A stretch of DNA of 64,000 bases, taken from Tatumella punctata. Lineage in GTDB: Bacteria; Pseudomonadota; Gammaproteobacteria; Enterobacterales; Enterobacteriaceae. This document shows, piece after piece, positions 7,674 through 16,176 of the stretch. The first letter of the stretch is position 1; each line of letters starts with the position of its first letter. The position numbers were made by a program, and so were the translations under genes. The notes beneath the pieces were generated by a model that had not been told where the DNA came from, ran no database searches, and saw nothing but the letters and a program-made list of their open reading frames with translations. The stretch spans positions 62,001-126,000 of the forward strand of contig NZ_BAAAFW010000059.1 in the NCBI RefSeq assembly GCF_039523735.1. Direction: 5' to 3'.

Positions 7674-9845
7674 TTATTCCTCTGATGTCCTATTCTGCAA
7701 CACAGGCGTCGCGGAGGTCTGTTGTTCCATAGCGGTAGCCTGTGCGGATTTTTTTGCTTTAGCGCGGGCAATGGCGGCGGCGACTGCGGCTTTACGCGGG
7801 TCTTCCGCCACGGCGTTATCTGCAGCGGTTTCTGGCGCTGCCGCAGCGGCGGGTGCCGTTTGTGCCTCTTTTCTGGCTTTAGCACGGGCAATGGCGGCGG
7901 CGACTGCGGCTTTACGCGGGTCTTCTGCCACAGCATTATCTGCAGCGGTTTCTGGCGCTGCCGCAGCGGCGGGTGCCGTTTGTGCCTCTTTTCTGGCTTT
8001 AGCACGGGCAATGGCGGCCGCGACTGCGGCTTTACGCGGGTCTTCTGCCACAGCATTATCTGCAGCGGCTTCTGGCGCTGCCGCAGCGGCGGGTGCCGTT
8101 TGTGCTTCTTTTCTGGCTTTAGCGCGGGCAATGGCGGCCGCGACTGCGGCTTTACGCGGGTCTTCCGCCACGGCGTTATCTGCAGCGGCTTCTGGCGCTG
8201 CCGCAGCGGCGGGTGCCGCTTGTGCTTGCTTCCTGGCTCTGGCCTCAGCTTTACGTGTTTCACGTTGTGCTATGGCTGCCGCATTATCAGGTACCGTCCC
8301 GGCCTGAACACGGACTTCTTCGCCGGCCGCTGCGGAGCGGGCTTTTACCCGCGCGATAGCCGCAGAAATTTCGCTTTGTTCGCTGGCTGAGACTCTGCGT
8401 TTCGCTTCAGCATGTTTTGCTTCACGAGCCTGTTTTTCCCGTTCAAGGCGCTGCTGACGGGCCTCGAAACGAGCTTTAGCTTCCGCTGTCCTGCGGGCTT
8501 CGAGATCAATCTGTAACAACTCTGCTTTTTCCTGACGATAATACTGCACCAGCGGAATATTACTCGGGCAGACATAGGCACAGGCACCGCATTCGATACA
8601 ATCATTCAGGTTATAGGCCCGGGCTTTTTCGTGATCTCCGCCCTGGCAATACCAGTACAGCTGTTGTGGCAACAGCCCGGCAGGGCAGGCATCAGCACAG
8701 GCACTGCAACGGATACAGGATTGTTCACTGTCATTGTTACCCATTTCTGCGATGGATGGTGCCAGTAAACAGTTGGTGATTTTCACCATCGGGACATGCA
8801 GAGAGGGCAGTGTAAATCCCATCAGCGGGCCACCCATAATCACCATCGGCTGCGGGCTGGCAGTAAAACCGGCCTGTTGCAGCAGGTGGCTGACCGGGGT
8901 GCCGATTCGTCCCCAGACATTACGAGGTTGCGCCAGCGCTTCACCGGTCAGGGTGACGACCCGCTCAGTCAGTGGCTCACCATCAATCACTGCCCGTTTT
9001 ACGGCAAACGCGGTGCCGACGTTTTGCATCAGCACGCCAATATCGGCAGAACGCCCGCCATGAGGAACTTCCCGGCCGGTGAGTATCCTGGTCAGCTGTT
9101 TCGCACCGCCGGACGGGTATTTGGTCGGGATAACACGAATAATCAGGTCGTTATCGCCGGCTAATGCTTTTTTCAGGCTACGGATGGCCTCAGGTTTGTT
9201 ATCTTCTATCCCGATAAGCACCTGATCTGCCTGTAACAGCCAGCGCAGGATCCTGCAGCCGGTCAGTACTTCCTGTGCATAGTCCTGCATCAGACGGTCA
9301 TCGGCGGTAATATAGGGTTCACATTCAGCAGCGTTAATAATCAGAGTGTTAACGCCCTGTAATCCGCCATTAAGCTTAGTTGCTGTCGGGAATCCGGCGC
9401 CACCCAGCCCGGCCACCCCGGCATCATGGATAATACGGATAATTTCACGACGGTCATATTGCTGATAATCGGTCACGGTACGCCGTTCAATCCAGCGGTC
9501 TTCACCATCCGGCTGAATAAAAATACAGGGTTCAGACAGGCCGGAAGGGTGTGCCGTAATATGGGGCGCAATAGCTGTCACGGTCCCTGAACTGGGGGCA
9601 TGTACCGGTAACATCCGGCCATGGCCAAAGGTCAGCGCTTGTCCGCGCAAGACGTGATCACCCGGTTGTACCAGCAGTTCACCTTCCTGGCCGAGATGCT
9701 GCTTTAACGGGATAATAAACTGTTCAGGTAAGGGTAAGCCCGCCAGCGGCGTGCCGTTAGACTGGGTCTTCATCTCCGGCGGATGGATCCCCCCTTTAAA
9801 GTCCCAGATTTTATCGGTACGAAAACGAGAAAACAGATTAAGCAT
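7674..9845 (-). CDS. rsxC: Electron transport complex subunit RsxC with repetitive C-terminal tail
   Basis: Soluble NADH- and FMN-binding subunit of the Rsx/Rnf complex, related to Nqo1/NuoF. The 723-residue protein has the NADH/FMN-like region with GLGGAGFPTATKL and INAAECEPYITADDR, and two 4Fe-4S motifs (CIRCSACADACP and CIECGACAYVCP, about residues 375-425). After residue 440 it becomes charged coiled-coil, then Ala-rich with four 40-residue tandem repeats containing AVAAAIARAKARKEAQ. Such Ala/Lys tails are known in enterobacterial RsxC and vary in repeat number. The start overlaps the rsxB stop by 8 bp. Confidence 0.95.
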   Translation of the reverse strand: MLNLFSRFRTDKIWDFKGGIHPPEMKTQSNGTPLAGLPLPEQFIIPLKQHLGQEGELLVQPGDHVLRGQALTFGHGRMLPVHAPSSGTVTAIAPHITAHPSGLSEPCIFIQPDGEDRWIERRTVTDYQQYDRREIIRIIHDAGVAGLGGAGFPTATKLNGGLQGVNTLIINAAECEPYITADDRLMQDYAQEVLTGCRILRWLLQADQVLIGIEDNKPEAIRSLKKALAGDNDLIIRVIPTKYPSGGAKQLTRILTGREVPHGGRSADIGVLMQNVGTAFAVKRAVIDGEPLTERVVTLTGEALAQPRNVWGRIGTPVSHLLQQAGFTASPQPMVIMGGPLMGFTLPSLHVPMVKITNCLLAPSIAEMGNNDSEQSCIRCSACADACPAGLLPQQLYWYCQGGDHEKARAYNLNDCIECGACAYVCPSNIPLVQYYRQEKAELLQIDLEARRTAEAKARFEARQQRLEREKQAREAKHAEAKRRVSASEQSEISAAIARVKARSAAAGEEVRVQAGTVPDNAAAIAQRETRKAEARARKQAQAAPAAAAAPEAAADNAVAEDPRKAAVAAAIARAKARKEAQTAPAAAAAPEAAADNAVAEDPRKAAVAAAIARAKARKEAQTAPAAAAAPETAADNAVAEDPRKAAVAAAIARAKARKEAQTAPAAAAAPETAADNAVAEDPRKAAVAAAIARAKAKKSAQATAMEQQTSATPVLQNRTSEE
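7757..8236. repeat. Four tandem 120-bp repeats inside rsxC
   Basis: The sequence repeats with an exact 120-bp period across four copies with few substitutions, most of them silent or Thr/Ala exchanges. Each copy encodes 40 residues of the RsxC tail. The edges are diffuse: the first copy diverges before about 7757 and the last after about 8236. Confidence 0.93.
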
Positions 9846-10416
9846 GATGTTCTACCGGAATAACACGGACAGGAATGGAATTTAAATCCCATTTCCAGTT
9901 AGCAGTGGTGGTGGCTACCGGGCGCATTTCGATGCAATCGGTCGGGCAGGGGGCAACGCATAAATCACAGCCGGTACATAAATCCGTCAGTACGGTATGC
10001 ATGGCGCGGGTCGAGCCGACAATCGCATCCACCGGACAGGCCTGAATACATTTAGTACAGCCAATACAGTTGGCTTCATCAATCCATGCCACTTTGGCTT
10101 CCGGAGATTTTGCCGATTCATCACCGTCAATTGGCTGCGGATCAACATTCAGCAGTGCCGCCAGTTTCAGCATGGTCTGCTCACCGCCGGGTGCACATTT
10201 ATTGATCATCTCTCCCTGGTTGCCGACCGCATCAGCATAAGGACGGCAGCCGGGATAACCACACTGTCCACACTGACTCTGGGGCAACAGCTCATCAATC
10301 TGTTCAACGATAGGATCTTCTTCGACCCTGAAACGGCGTGAAGCATAGCCCAGCAGGGCACCAAACATTAATGCGAGAATACTCAGTGCAACAATAGCAA
10401 TCCAAATCGCGGTCAT
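9838..10416 (-). CDS. rsxB: Electron transport complex ferredoxin subunit RsxB
   Basis: Iron-sulfur subunit of the Rsx/Rnf complex, membrane-anchored by its N-terminal hydrophobic helix (about residues 4-25). It has 192 residues as in E. coli. Next comes the CGQCGYPGC motif of the Fe4S domain, then two ferredoxin-type 4Fe-4S motifs, CIGCTKCIQACP and CTGCDLCVAPCP. The start codon shares one base with the rsxA stop, and the end overlaps rsxC by 8 bp. Confidence 0.96.
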   Translation of the reverse strand: MTAIWIAIVALSILALMFGALLGYASRRFRVEEDPIVEQIDELLPQSQCGQCGYPGCRPYADAVGNQGEMINKCAPGGEQTMLKLAALLNVDPQPIDGDESAKSPEAKVAWIDEANCIGCTKCIQACPVDAIVGSTRAMHTVLTDLCTGCDLCVAPCPTDCIEMRPVATTTANWKWDLNSIPVRVIPVEHHA

Positions 10417-10997
10417 CAGAATTTCACCAGCCCGCTAAAGCCCATAAATGCCAGCGCCATCAGTCCGGCAGTGACCAGAGCGATGGAAGAACCTTTAAAG
10501 GGCGCCGGTACATTAGCCAGTACCAGACGTTCACGAATTCCGGCAAACAGCACCATTACCAGCGAAAAGCCGAGTGAGGCACTGAATCCATACAATGCAG
10601 CCTGCAGAAACGTATGTTTCAGGTTAACACTGAGTAACGGCACACCCAGCACTGCACAGTTGGTGGTAATCAGCGGCAGGAAAATACCCAGTAACCGGTA
10701 TAAAGACGGACTGGTTTTGCGCACTACCATTTCGGTAAATTGCACAGTCACCGCAATTACCAGGATATATGCCATGGTACGCAGGTAGACCAAATCCAGC
10801 GGGACCAGGATCAGATGGTTCACCAGCCATGCGCAAATCGATGCCAGTGTGATAACAAATGTTGTCGCCAGACCCATCCCGATAGCGGTTTCCAGCTTTT
10901 TGGAAACACCCATAAAAGGGCAGAGGCCAAGAAACTTCACCAGCACAAAGTTATTTACTAATACTGTGCCAACAAAGAGTAATAGATAGTCAGTCAT
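10416..10997 (-). CDS. rsxA: Electron transport complex subunit RsxA
   Basis: Six-helix integral membrane subunit of the Rsx/Rnf complex and first gene of the operon rsxABCDGE-nth. It has 193 residues as in E. coli. The segments VNNFVLVKFLGLCPFMGVS and LITTNCAVLGVPLL are hallmarks; the paired Cys in the half-helices are proposed to hold an iron centre in this family. The promoter is probably in 10998-11185. The E. coli genes ydgJ, blr, cnu and ydgK that lie between add and rsxA are absent here. Confidence 0.96.
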   Translation of the reverse strand: MTDYLLLFVGTVLVNNFVLVKFLGLCPFMGVSKKLETAIGMGLATTFVITLASICAWLVNHLILVPLDLVYLRTMAYILVIAVTVQFTEMVVRKTSPSLYRLLGIFLPLITTNCAVLGVPLLSVNLKHTFLQAALYGFSASLGFSLVMVLFAGIRERLVLANVPAPFKGSSIALVTAGLMALAFMGFSGLVKF

Positions 10998-11142
10998 TGT
11001 CGTGCCATGGGGGTTGAAAGGTAAGTATTATCAGGGATTAGGAGGTGTATAACAACCATGTCGGTTTTTTTGTTAGCGGCTTTCGCACTCAGAATTAAAT
11101 TAGCAGTGATTAACCCCGCTGTTTATATGTGTATCAGGGCAG

Positions 11143-11169
11143 CCGGTCTGCGCCTTCGGCACAGACCGG
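11143..11169 (-). terminator. Inverted repeat after add, possible terminator
   Basis: CCGGTCTG and CAGACCGG pair around an 11-nt loop, about 17 bp past the add stop codon. There is no clear T run on the minus strand, so termination may be weak or the element may serve RNA stability. Confidence 0.45.
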
Positions 11170-11185
11170 AACCCTGTTTACATAC

Positions 11186-12184
11186 TCAGCCGGCCACTTT
11201 GTCACGTAAGGCCTGTTTTTCTGCCTGACTGAGGAACGCCATATACAGCCCATTTTCCTGTGCCTGGCGGATCTCTTCCGGGCTCAGCCCGGCGGCCGGT
11301 GCGGCCACCTGATACTCATGAGGCAGTTCGATACCCTGGACCGCAGGATCATCCGTATTCAGGCAGGCCATCACACCGTGTTGCAGGAAGCTTTTCAGGG
11401 GATGCTCCTGCAGTGACGCTACAGTACTGGTCTGGATATTCGAGGTCAGACAGGATTCAATACCGATGCCATACTCAGCCAGATAATCCATCAGTGCCGG
11501 GTCTTGTATCGCTTTAACACCATGGCCGATACGCTCTGCCCCTAATTCACGGATAGCCTGCCAGATACTTTCCGGGCCAGCAGCTTCACCGGCATGTACC
11601 GTCACCCGGAATCCGGCATCGCGCGCTTTGTTAAAGTGGCTCAGGAACTGACTGCCAGGGAAGCCCAGTTCATCTCCGGCCAGGTCAACAGCGGTAATAT
11701 GGTCCCGGTGGGCCAGTAAGCCTGCAAGCTCTTCGCGACAGGCCGCTTCGCCAAAGGTACGGCTCATAATACCTATCAGATTGACTTTTACATCAAACTG
11801 CTGGCATCCCTGACGTACCCCTTCAATCACTGCTTCGGTAACCCCGGCGACAGGCAACTGGTGGGTCATTGCCATATAGCCTGGTGAAAACCGTAATTCT
11901 GCATACTGTATCTTTGCGGCAGCAAGATCGGCGACATTCTCAAAAGCCACGCGGCGGCAGGCATCCAGAGATCCTAATACTTTGACTCCCCAGTCGAGTT
12001 TCTGCAGGAAACTGACCAAATCAGGTTGTGTGGACATCACCTGTACGTGGGGCAGCAGTGAGGATAAATCATTTGCCGGTAACGCAAGATTAAACTCCCG
12101 GCCGAGGTCAAGAATGGTCTGCGCACGGATATTGCCGTCGAGGTGCCGGTGGAGGTCAGTCAGGGGAAAAGTTGTATCGATCAT
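11186..12184 (-). CDS. add: Adenosine deaminase
   Basis: Deaminates adenosine and deoxyadenosine to inosine and deoxyinosine in purine salvage. The ATG at 12184 gives MIDTTFPLTDLHRHLDGN, matching E. coli Add; the frame is open 21 codons further upstream, but that extension is hydrophobic and not conserved. Zinc ligands and catalytic residues are visible in HRHLDGN, HAGEAAGPESIW, GHGVKAI and NTDDPAVQG. Length of 332 residues matches the family (333 in E. coli). It precedes the rsx operon on the same strand and is divergent to the small gene at 12416. Confidence 0.95.
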   Translation of the reverse strand: MIDTTFPLTDLHRHLDGNIRAQTILDLGREFNLALPANDLSSLLPHVQVMSTQPDLVSFLQKLDWGVKVLGSLDACRRVAFENVADLAAAKIQYAELRFSPGYMAMTHQLPVAGVTEAVIEGVRQGCQQFDVKVNLIGIMSRTFGEAACREELAGLLAHRDHITAVDLAGDELGFPGSQFLSHFNKARDAGFRVTVHAGEAAGPESIWQAIRELGAERIGHGVKAIQDPALMDYLAEYGIGIESCLTSNIQTSTVASLQEHPLKSFLQHGVMACLNTDDPAVQGIELPHEYQVAAPAAGLSPEEIRQAQENGLYMAFLSQAEKQALRDKVAG

Positions 12185-12415
12185 GGCGCACTCGCAAAAA
12201 AATGTAAAAAGTGCGTAATAGTATAAAAATATCCGGGGGTAAAACACCAGTAATTTACGCTCTGCCCGCGGGGGGGAAATGGTTACTGTAATGATAAGTA
12301 TGCAGTTTTAATTAATAAGCCCCTTTTTATTACAGGGATATTTCGATTAGTATATTCGATTGAATGGACAAATGTTCCGCAATATGATGTCTGAAGTCAA
12401 TCGGGAGTCAGGAAA

Positions 12416-12664
12416 ATGTTAACAGATTATCTGCAAATTGAAGAAGGCGACCAGCTGAAACATGCTCAGATGGTTAAACTTAAAAATCGTGGTCAGGAAG
12501 AAGTCAATCAGTGGATTATCGTCGGTAAAGATGGTCAGCAAAAAGGGACTGTTGATCTGTTTGATAAACTGAATTGCCGCCGCTCTTACTCAGCCAGCTA
12601 TCGTATTACTCAGCGTGACCAGCACGGACAGGTGGTTGTCGACAGACTGATGGATGTGCTCTGA
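12416..12664 (+). CDS. Small conserved-looking protein of unknown function
   Basis: An 82-residue soluble protein that I do not recognise. The ATG is preceded by a good ribosome site (GGGAGTCAGGA). The composition is normal for a real cytosolic protein: mixed charged residues, no signal peptide, no membrane segment, and alternating hydrophobic stretches (NQWIIVGKDG, RRSYSASYRIT, HGQVVVDRLMDVL) suggesting a small beta-rich fold. It stands alone and is divergent to add, with a terminator about 125 bp downstream. Codon use looks like that of its neighbours. Confidence 0.7.
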   Translation: MLTDYLQIEEGDQLKHAQMVKLKNRGQEEVNQWIIVGKDGQQKGTVDLFDKLNCRRSYSASYRITQRDQHGQVVVDRLMDVL

Positions 12665-12787
12665 CTGTGATAAAGTACGTTGATAGCATGCCCCTGAACT
12701 GCTGATGCCGGAAGCTGAACTGCCGGCAACAGATATCAAGGTCTTCTGCCCGCAAGGCAATCCTTCTGAGGCTGTATTGCCTGTCAG

Positions 12788-12812
12788 CGAACCCGCCGGG
12801 TTCGTTTTTTTT
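12788..12812 (+). terminator. Rho-independent terminator
   Basis: CGAACCC-GC-CGGGTTCG hairpin followed by eight T. It would end transcription from the small gene at 12416. Confidence 0.8.
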
Positions 12813-12826
12813 GCCTGTACGGTGAT

Positions 12827-12860
12827 CATTAACGGCACTGTAAAAACAGTGCCGTTAATG
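12827..12860. repeat. Perfect 14-bp inverted repeat downstream of ydgA
   Basis: CATTAACGGCACTG and its exact complement CAGTGCCGTTAATG flank a 6-nt A/T spacer. It lies 9 bp past the ydgA stop codon. No T run follows on either strand, so it may be a transcript-end stabiliser or a weak terminator for ydgA. Confidence 0.7.
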
Positions 12861-12869
12861 CATCGGGGG

Positions 12870-14363
12870 TTACTGCTGACCATCGCCCTGTAACAACGGA
12901 ACGTATTGCTGAATAAACTGCTCAAGGGGGATGTTGTCACCATTAATGGTCACGTCACCCTGGCCGTAATGCAATTCGGTCACAATGTCCTGATCTTTGA
13001 CTTTCGTCAGACGGAACATTTCCCCCATCGCCGCCAGACCTTTAATTTGCTGCTCCGCCGATTGTTGCGCCGCCGCCGCCGTATACCCCTGAGTTTCACC
13101 GAGCACTGTCACTAACTGCTGTGCCATTGGCATGTTAATTGACAGGGAAGCATTGAGGTTTTTCATATAACGGTCGGTCAGCTGAGACAGTGACTGGGGA
13201 GCCACTGTGTTGGCGGCCGGATCATTAAAGTCTGCCTGCAGGCTGAAATGGCTTTCACCCCGGTTATTCTTCAACGACAGGGAATCTATCGACACTACCG
13301 GCGCACCTTTCAGCAGTAACGGCAAGTTTTGCAAAACAGCAGCATTCACCGATTGCTGCATCTCCTGAGGATCCTGCTGACTGCCGGCAGCAATCGCCGA
13401 CAGATTCTCCTGAACCACCTGGTTATAATTATCATAAAACTGTTTTACTGACCGGGTGTCAAAATTACTCAGGGTGATGGACAGGGCGGCACTCCCCAGA
13501 GACTGTTGTCGCAGGGACAGGTCATCGATGGTGTAGTTGATTTTACCGCCGGTTTTCCCCTGTTTATCGTTAAAGTGACTATTGAGATCAGCCCCTTTAA
13601 TCGCCAGAGCCGGTTGTGAATCCACTTTAGTCTCAAGTGACGATAAGCTGAGTTTCTGAGATCCCAGCCGCAGCCCTTCATCGCTCAGATAGCTGGTGCC
13701 GGAAAGGTTCAGGCCGCTGAGCGCGATGTTTACCGGTAATTTACTGTCATTTTTAAAGCTGAGCAGCAAGTCGCCAATTTCAGCACTGAAACTGATGTGA
13801 TTCTGCTGGCTGTCTGCCGCGATATCAAATACAGATGCCTGGCTGGTCGCTTTGCCGCTGTCATCTGCATACTGTAGTGGCAGCACATTGATCCGGGTAT
13901 CGGTGGCCATTGTGTAACTCAGACGTGTATCGGCGGTAACCGGAGACTGGCCGCCAGACAAGCTGAATAATCCTTTCAGTTGATCATTACTGACCAGTTC
14001 TGAATGCACGGAAGCTGCAGCCGGGATCAGATTAAAACGTTTCAGTTGCGACAGGGGGAAAGGGCCGTGATCGATAGTTTCATTCAGTATAATTTGCTTG
14101 CCCGGTGGCAGGAAACTGCTGTCAGTCGCCCCGGCGGAGCTTTGTAATACCAGTTGCAGATGTGAACTGAACACACCGCGCTGATAATTCTGTTTGGTCA
14201 GCTGCAGATGGCTGTCAGGAAAATTTGTGGCAATTTGCTGATTCGCCCGGGTGATAAGCTGGTCAATATCAGATTCAGTTTTCTTACCTGTGAACCATGA
14301 CGCGCCGGTCCAGACCACACCCAGTGCAATTACTACACCCAGGGCAACATTCGTTTTCTTCAT
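12870..14363 (-). CDS. ydgA: YdgA family protein (DUF945)
   Basis: A 497-residue DUF945 protein similar to E. coli YdgA, whose molecular function is not established. The N-terminus MKKTNVALGVVIALGVVWTG is a signal anchor (hydrophobic core about residues 7-22) placing the remainder in the periplasm. Segments shared with YdgA include NYQRGVFSSHLQLV, DHGPFPLSQLKRFNLIP and LAAMGEMFRLTKVKD. The body is rich in Ser, Gln and Leu with beta-like alternation. It is divergent to fumC, as in E. coli, where ydgA lies between fumC-region genes and uid. A perfect inverted repeat follows the stop codon. Confidence 0.9.
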   Translation of the reverse strand: MKKTNVALGVVIALGVVWTGASWFTGKKTESDIDQLITRANQQIATNFPDSHLQLTKQNYQRGVFSSHLQLVLQSSAGATDSSFLPPGKQIILNETIDHGPFPLSQLKRFNLIPAAASVHSELVSNDQLKGLFSLSGGQSPVTADTRLSYTMATDTRINVLPLQYADDSGKATSQASVFDIAADSQQNHISFSAEIGDLLLSFKNDSKLPVNIALSGLNLSGTSYLSDEGLRLGSQKLSLSSLETKVDSQPALAIKGADLNSHFNDKQGKTGGKINYTIDDLSLRQQSLGSAALSITLSNFDTRSVKQFYDNYNQVVQENLSAIAAGSQQDPQEMQQSVNAAVLQNLPLLLKGAPVVSIDSLSLKNNRGESHFSLQADFNDPAANTVAPQSLSQLTDRYMKNLNASLSINMPMAQQLVTVLGETQGYTAAAAQQSAEQQIKGLAAMGEMFRLTKVKDQDIVTELHYGQGDVTINGDNIPLEQFIQQYVPLLQGDGQQ

Positions 14364-14760
14364 CAGTGAGTTGTCCTTTTATCTCTTATATCCGGCCGCT
14401 AACGGCAGTGAAAGCCACAGACCATGTGCCGTAGCCCGGTCCGTATCTGCGACTTTGCTGTATCCCGATAGCCTGATGCCGGCATATGTGCGGGAAAATG
14501 GTTAATCCCTTCAGAAGATAGCACTGTTTCCACAATAATCCGATCACAAGATAGGTATCAGGGGGCATCAGTTGTACAGATAAGCCGCAATTGTGTAAAA
14601 AACCAGATTTATCGCATCCCGCAGCAGAAAATACCAAAATAACCACCGGATCATCACAGGCAGCGGAAAATGTTAAAATGTTGTATATTTTTTCTTCCGG
14701 CAGGAAAAGAAACTGGTCGCCTGTCCGCCGGTAAATCATGTCAGTCATCAGGAGAAAATA
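14364..14760. promoter_or_regulatory. Divergent promoter region ydgA/fumC
   Basis: 397 bp between the two starts. The fumC-proximal part is A/T-rich (14660-14695) and includes TATATTTT as a possible -10 element. An open frame runs on the minus strand across the fumC start, but it overlaps conserved fumC codons and has no domain, so I regard it as spurious. E. coli fumC is SoxS-activated; I found only a weak match to a sox box near 14584-14602. Confidence 0.5.
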
Positions 14761-16164
14761 ATGACAGTTCATCGTACTGAGAAAGATTCCATGGGGCCGG
14801 TTGACGTACCGGCAGACAGACTCTGGGGAGCACAGACTCAGCGTTCGCTGGAGCATTTCCGTATCTCTGTCGAGAAAATGCCGACAGGACTGATCAATGC
14901 ACTCGCTATGACCAAACGCGCAGCGGCAGTGGTAAACCGGCAGCTACAGCTACTGCCGGAAGATCGCAGCCATGCCATTATCCGTGCGGCTGATGAAGTG
15001 CTGGAAGGCAGGCACCTGCAGGAGTTCCCGCTGGCAGTCTGGCAGACCGGTTCCGGTACCCAGACCAATATGAATATGAATGAAGTGCTGGCTAACCGCG
15101 CCAGTGAAATTCTCGGCGGGGAACGGGGTATGCAGCGGCTGATTCATCCGAATGATGATGTCAACAAAAGTCAGAGCTCTAATGATGTTTTTCCGACCGC
15201 TATGCACGTTGCTGCTCTGATAGCTGTACGCCAGCAACTGCTGCCGCAACTGGCAGGCCTGACCCGTGTACTGGCGGAAAAATCAGAGCAGTTTCAGGAT
15301 ATTGTCAAAATCGGCCGCACCCACCTGCAGGATGCCACTCCCTTAACCCTCGGCCAGGAAATCTCCGGCTGGGTGGCCATGCTACAGCATAACCGGCGCC
15401 ATCTGGAATATAGCCTCCCCCATATTGCTGAGCTGGCGCTGGGCGGGACGGCCGTCGGCACCGGACTCAATACTCATCCTGAATATGCGGTACGGGTGGC
15501 TGCCGTGCTGGCGGAATATACGGGGCTGCCCTTTGTTACTGCACCCAATAAATTCGAATCTCTCGCCAGTTGTGATGCATTAGTCCACTTACACGGTTCC
15601 CTGAAAGGGCTGGCGGCGTCACTGATGAAGATAGCTAATGATGTTCGCTGGCTGGCTTCCGGACCCCGTTGCGGTATTGGCGAATTATCGATTCCGGAAA
15701 ATGAGCCGGGCAGCTCCATTATGCCGGGCAAAGTCAATCCGACTCAGTGTGAAGCCCTGACCATGCTGTGTTGTCAGGTCATGGGAAATGATGTTGCGGT
15801 TAATATCGGCGGGGCTTCCGGGAATTTTGAGCTGAATGTATACCGGCCGATGATTATCAATAACGTCCTGCAATCCGTCCGGCTGCTGGCTGACGGGATG
15901 GACAGTTTTAACCGGCATTGTGCGGCAGGCATTGAGCCTGACCGTGCTCGTATCAGCCAGTTACTGAATGACTCGCTGATGCTGGTCACGGCGCTGAACA
16001 CGCATATCGGCTACGACAAGGCTGCCGAAATTGCTAAAACAGCCCACAAACAGGGGCTGACATTGAAAGCCGCGGCATTACAGCTGGGGTATTTGTCTGA
16101 AGAACAGTTTGACCGCTGGGTTCGTCCTGAAGATATGGTCAGCAGTATGAAACAGTCATCCTGA
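14761..16164 (+). CDS. fumC: Class II fumarate hydratase
   Basis: Oxygen-stable, iron-free fumarase converting fumarate and L-malate in the TCA cycle; a cytosolic homotetramer in the family. It has 467 residues, the same as E. coli FumC. The substrate-binding and catalytic motifs are TGSGTQTNMNMNEV, SSNDVFPTAMH, GRTHLQDATPLTLGQ (catalytic His near residue 187) and the flexible loop GSSIMPGKVNPTQCE with the catalytic Ser. The start ATG has CAGGAG nearby. It is monocistronic and convergent with tus, 12 bp apart. It pairs functionally with the malate:quinone oxidoreductase at 50722. Confidence 0.97.
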   Translation: MTVHRTEKDSMGPVDVPADRLWGAQTQRSLEHFRISVEKMPTGLINALAMTKRAAAVVNRQLQLLPEDRSHAIIRAADEVLEGRHLQEFPLAVWQTGSGTQTNMNMNEVLANRASEILGGERGMQRLIHPNDDVNKSQSSNDVFPTAMHVAALIAVRQQLLPQLAGLTRVLAEKSEQFQDIVKIGRTHLQDATPLTLGQEISGWVAMLQHNRRHLEYSLPHIAELALGGTAVGTGLNTHPEYAVRVAAVLAEYTGLPFVTAPNKFESLASCDALVHLHGSLKGLAASLMKIANDVRWLASGPRCGIGELSIPENEPGSSIMPGKVNPTQCEALTMLCCQVMGNDVAVNIGGASGNFELNVYRPMIINNVLQSVRLLADGMDSFNRHCAAGIEPDRARISQLLNDSLMLVTALNTHIGYDKAAEIAKTAHKQGLTLKAAALQLGYLSEEQFDRWVRPEDMVSSMKQSS

Positions 16165-16176
16165 TAAAACTCTCTT

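Noticed and set aside
7610..8390. Long alternative frames across the rsxC repeats on both strands
   Set aside because: They are low-complexity by-products of the 120-bp tandem repeat, and the rsxC frame is clearly the coding one.
14584..14602. Possible SoxS/MarA box before fumC (CGCAATTGTGTAAAAAAC)
   Set aside because: Only part of the consensus matches, and the spacing to a promoter cannot be settled without a mapped start.
14386..14856. 156-codon minus-strand frame between ydgA and fumC
   Set aside because: It overlaps the conserved fumC start on the opposite strand and shows no recognisable protein features.
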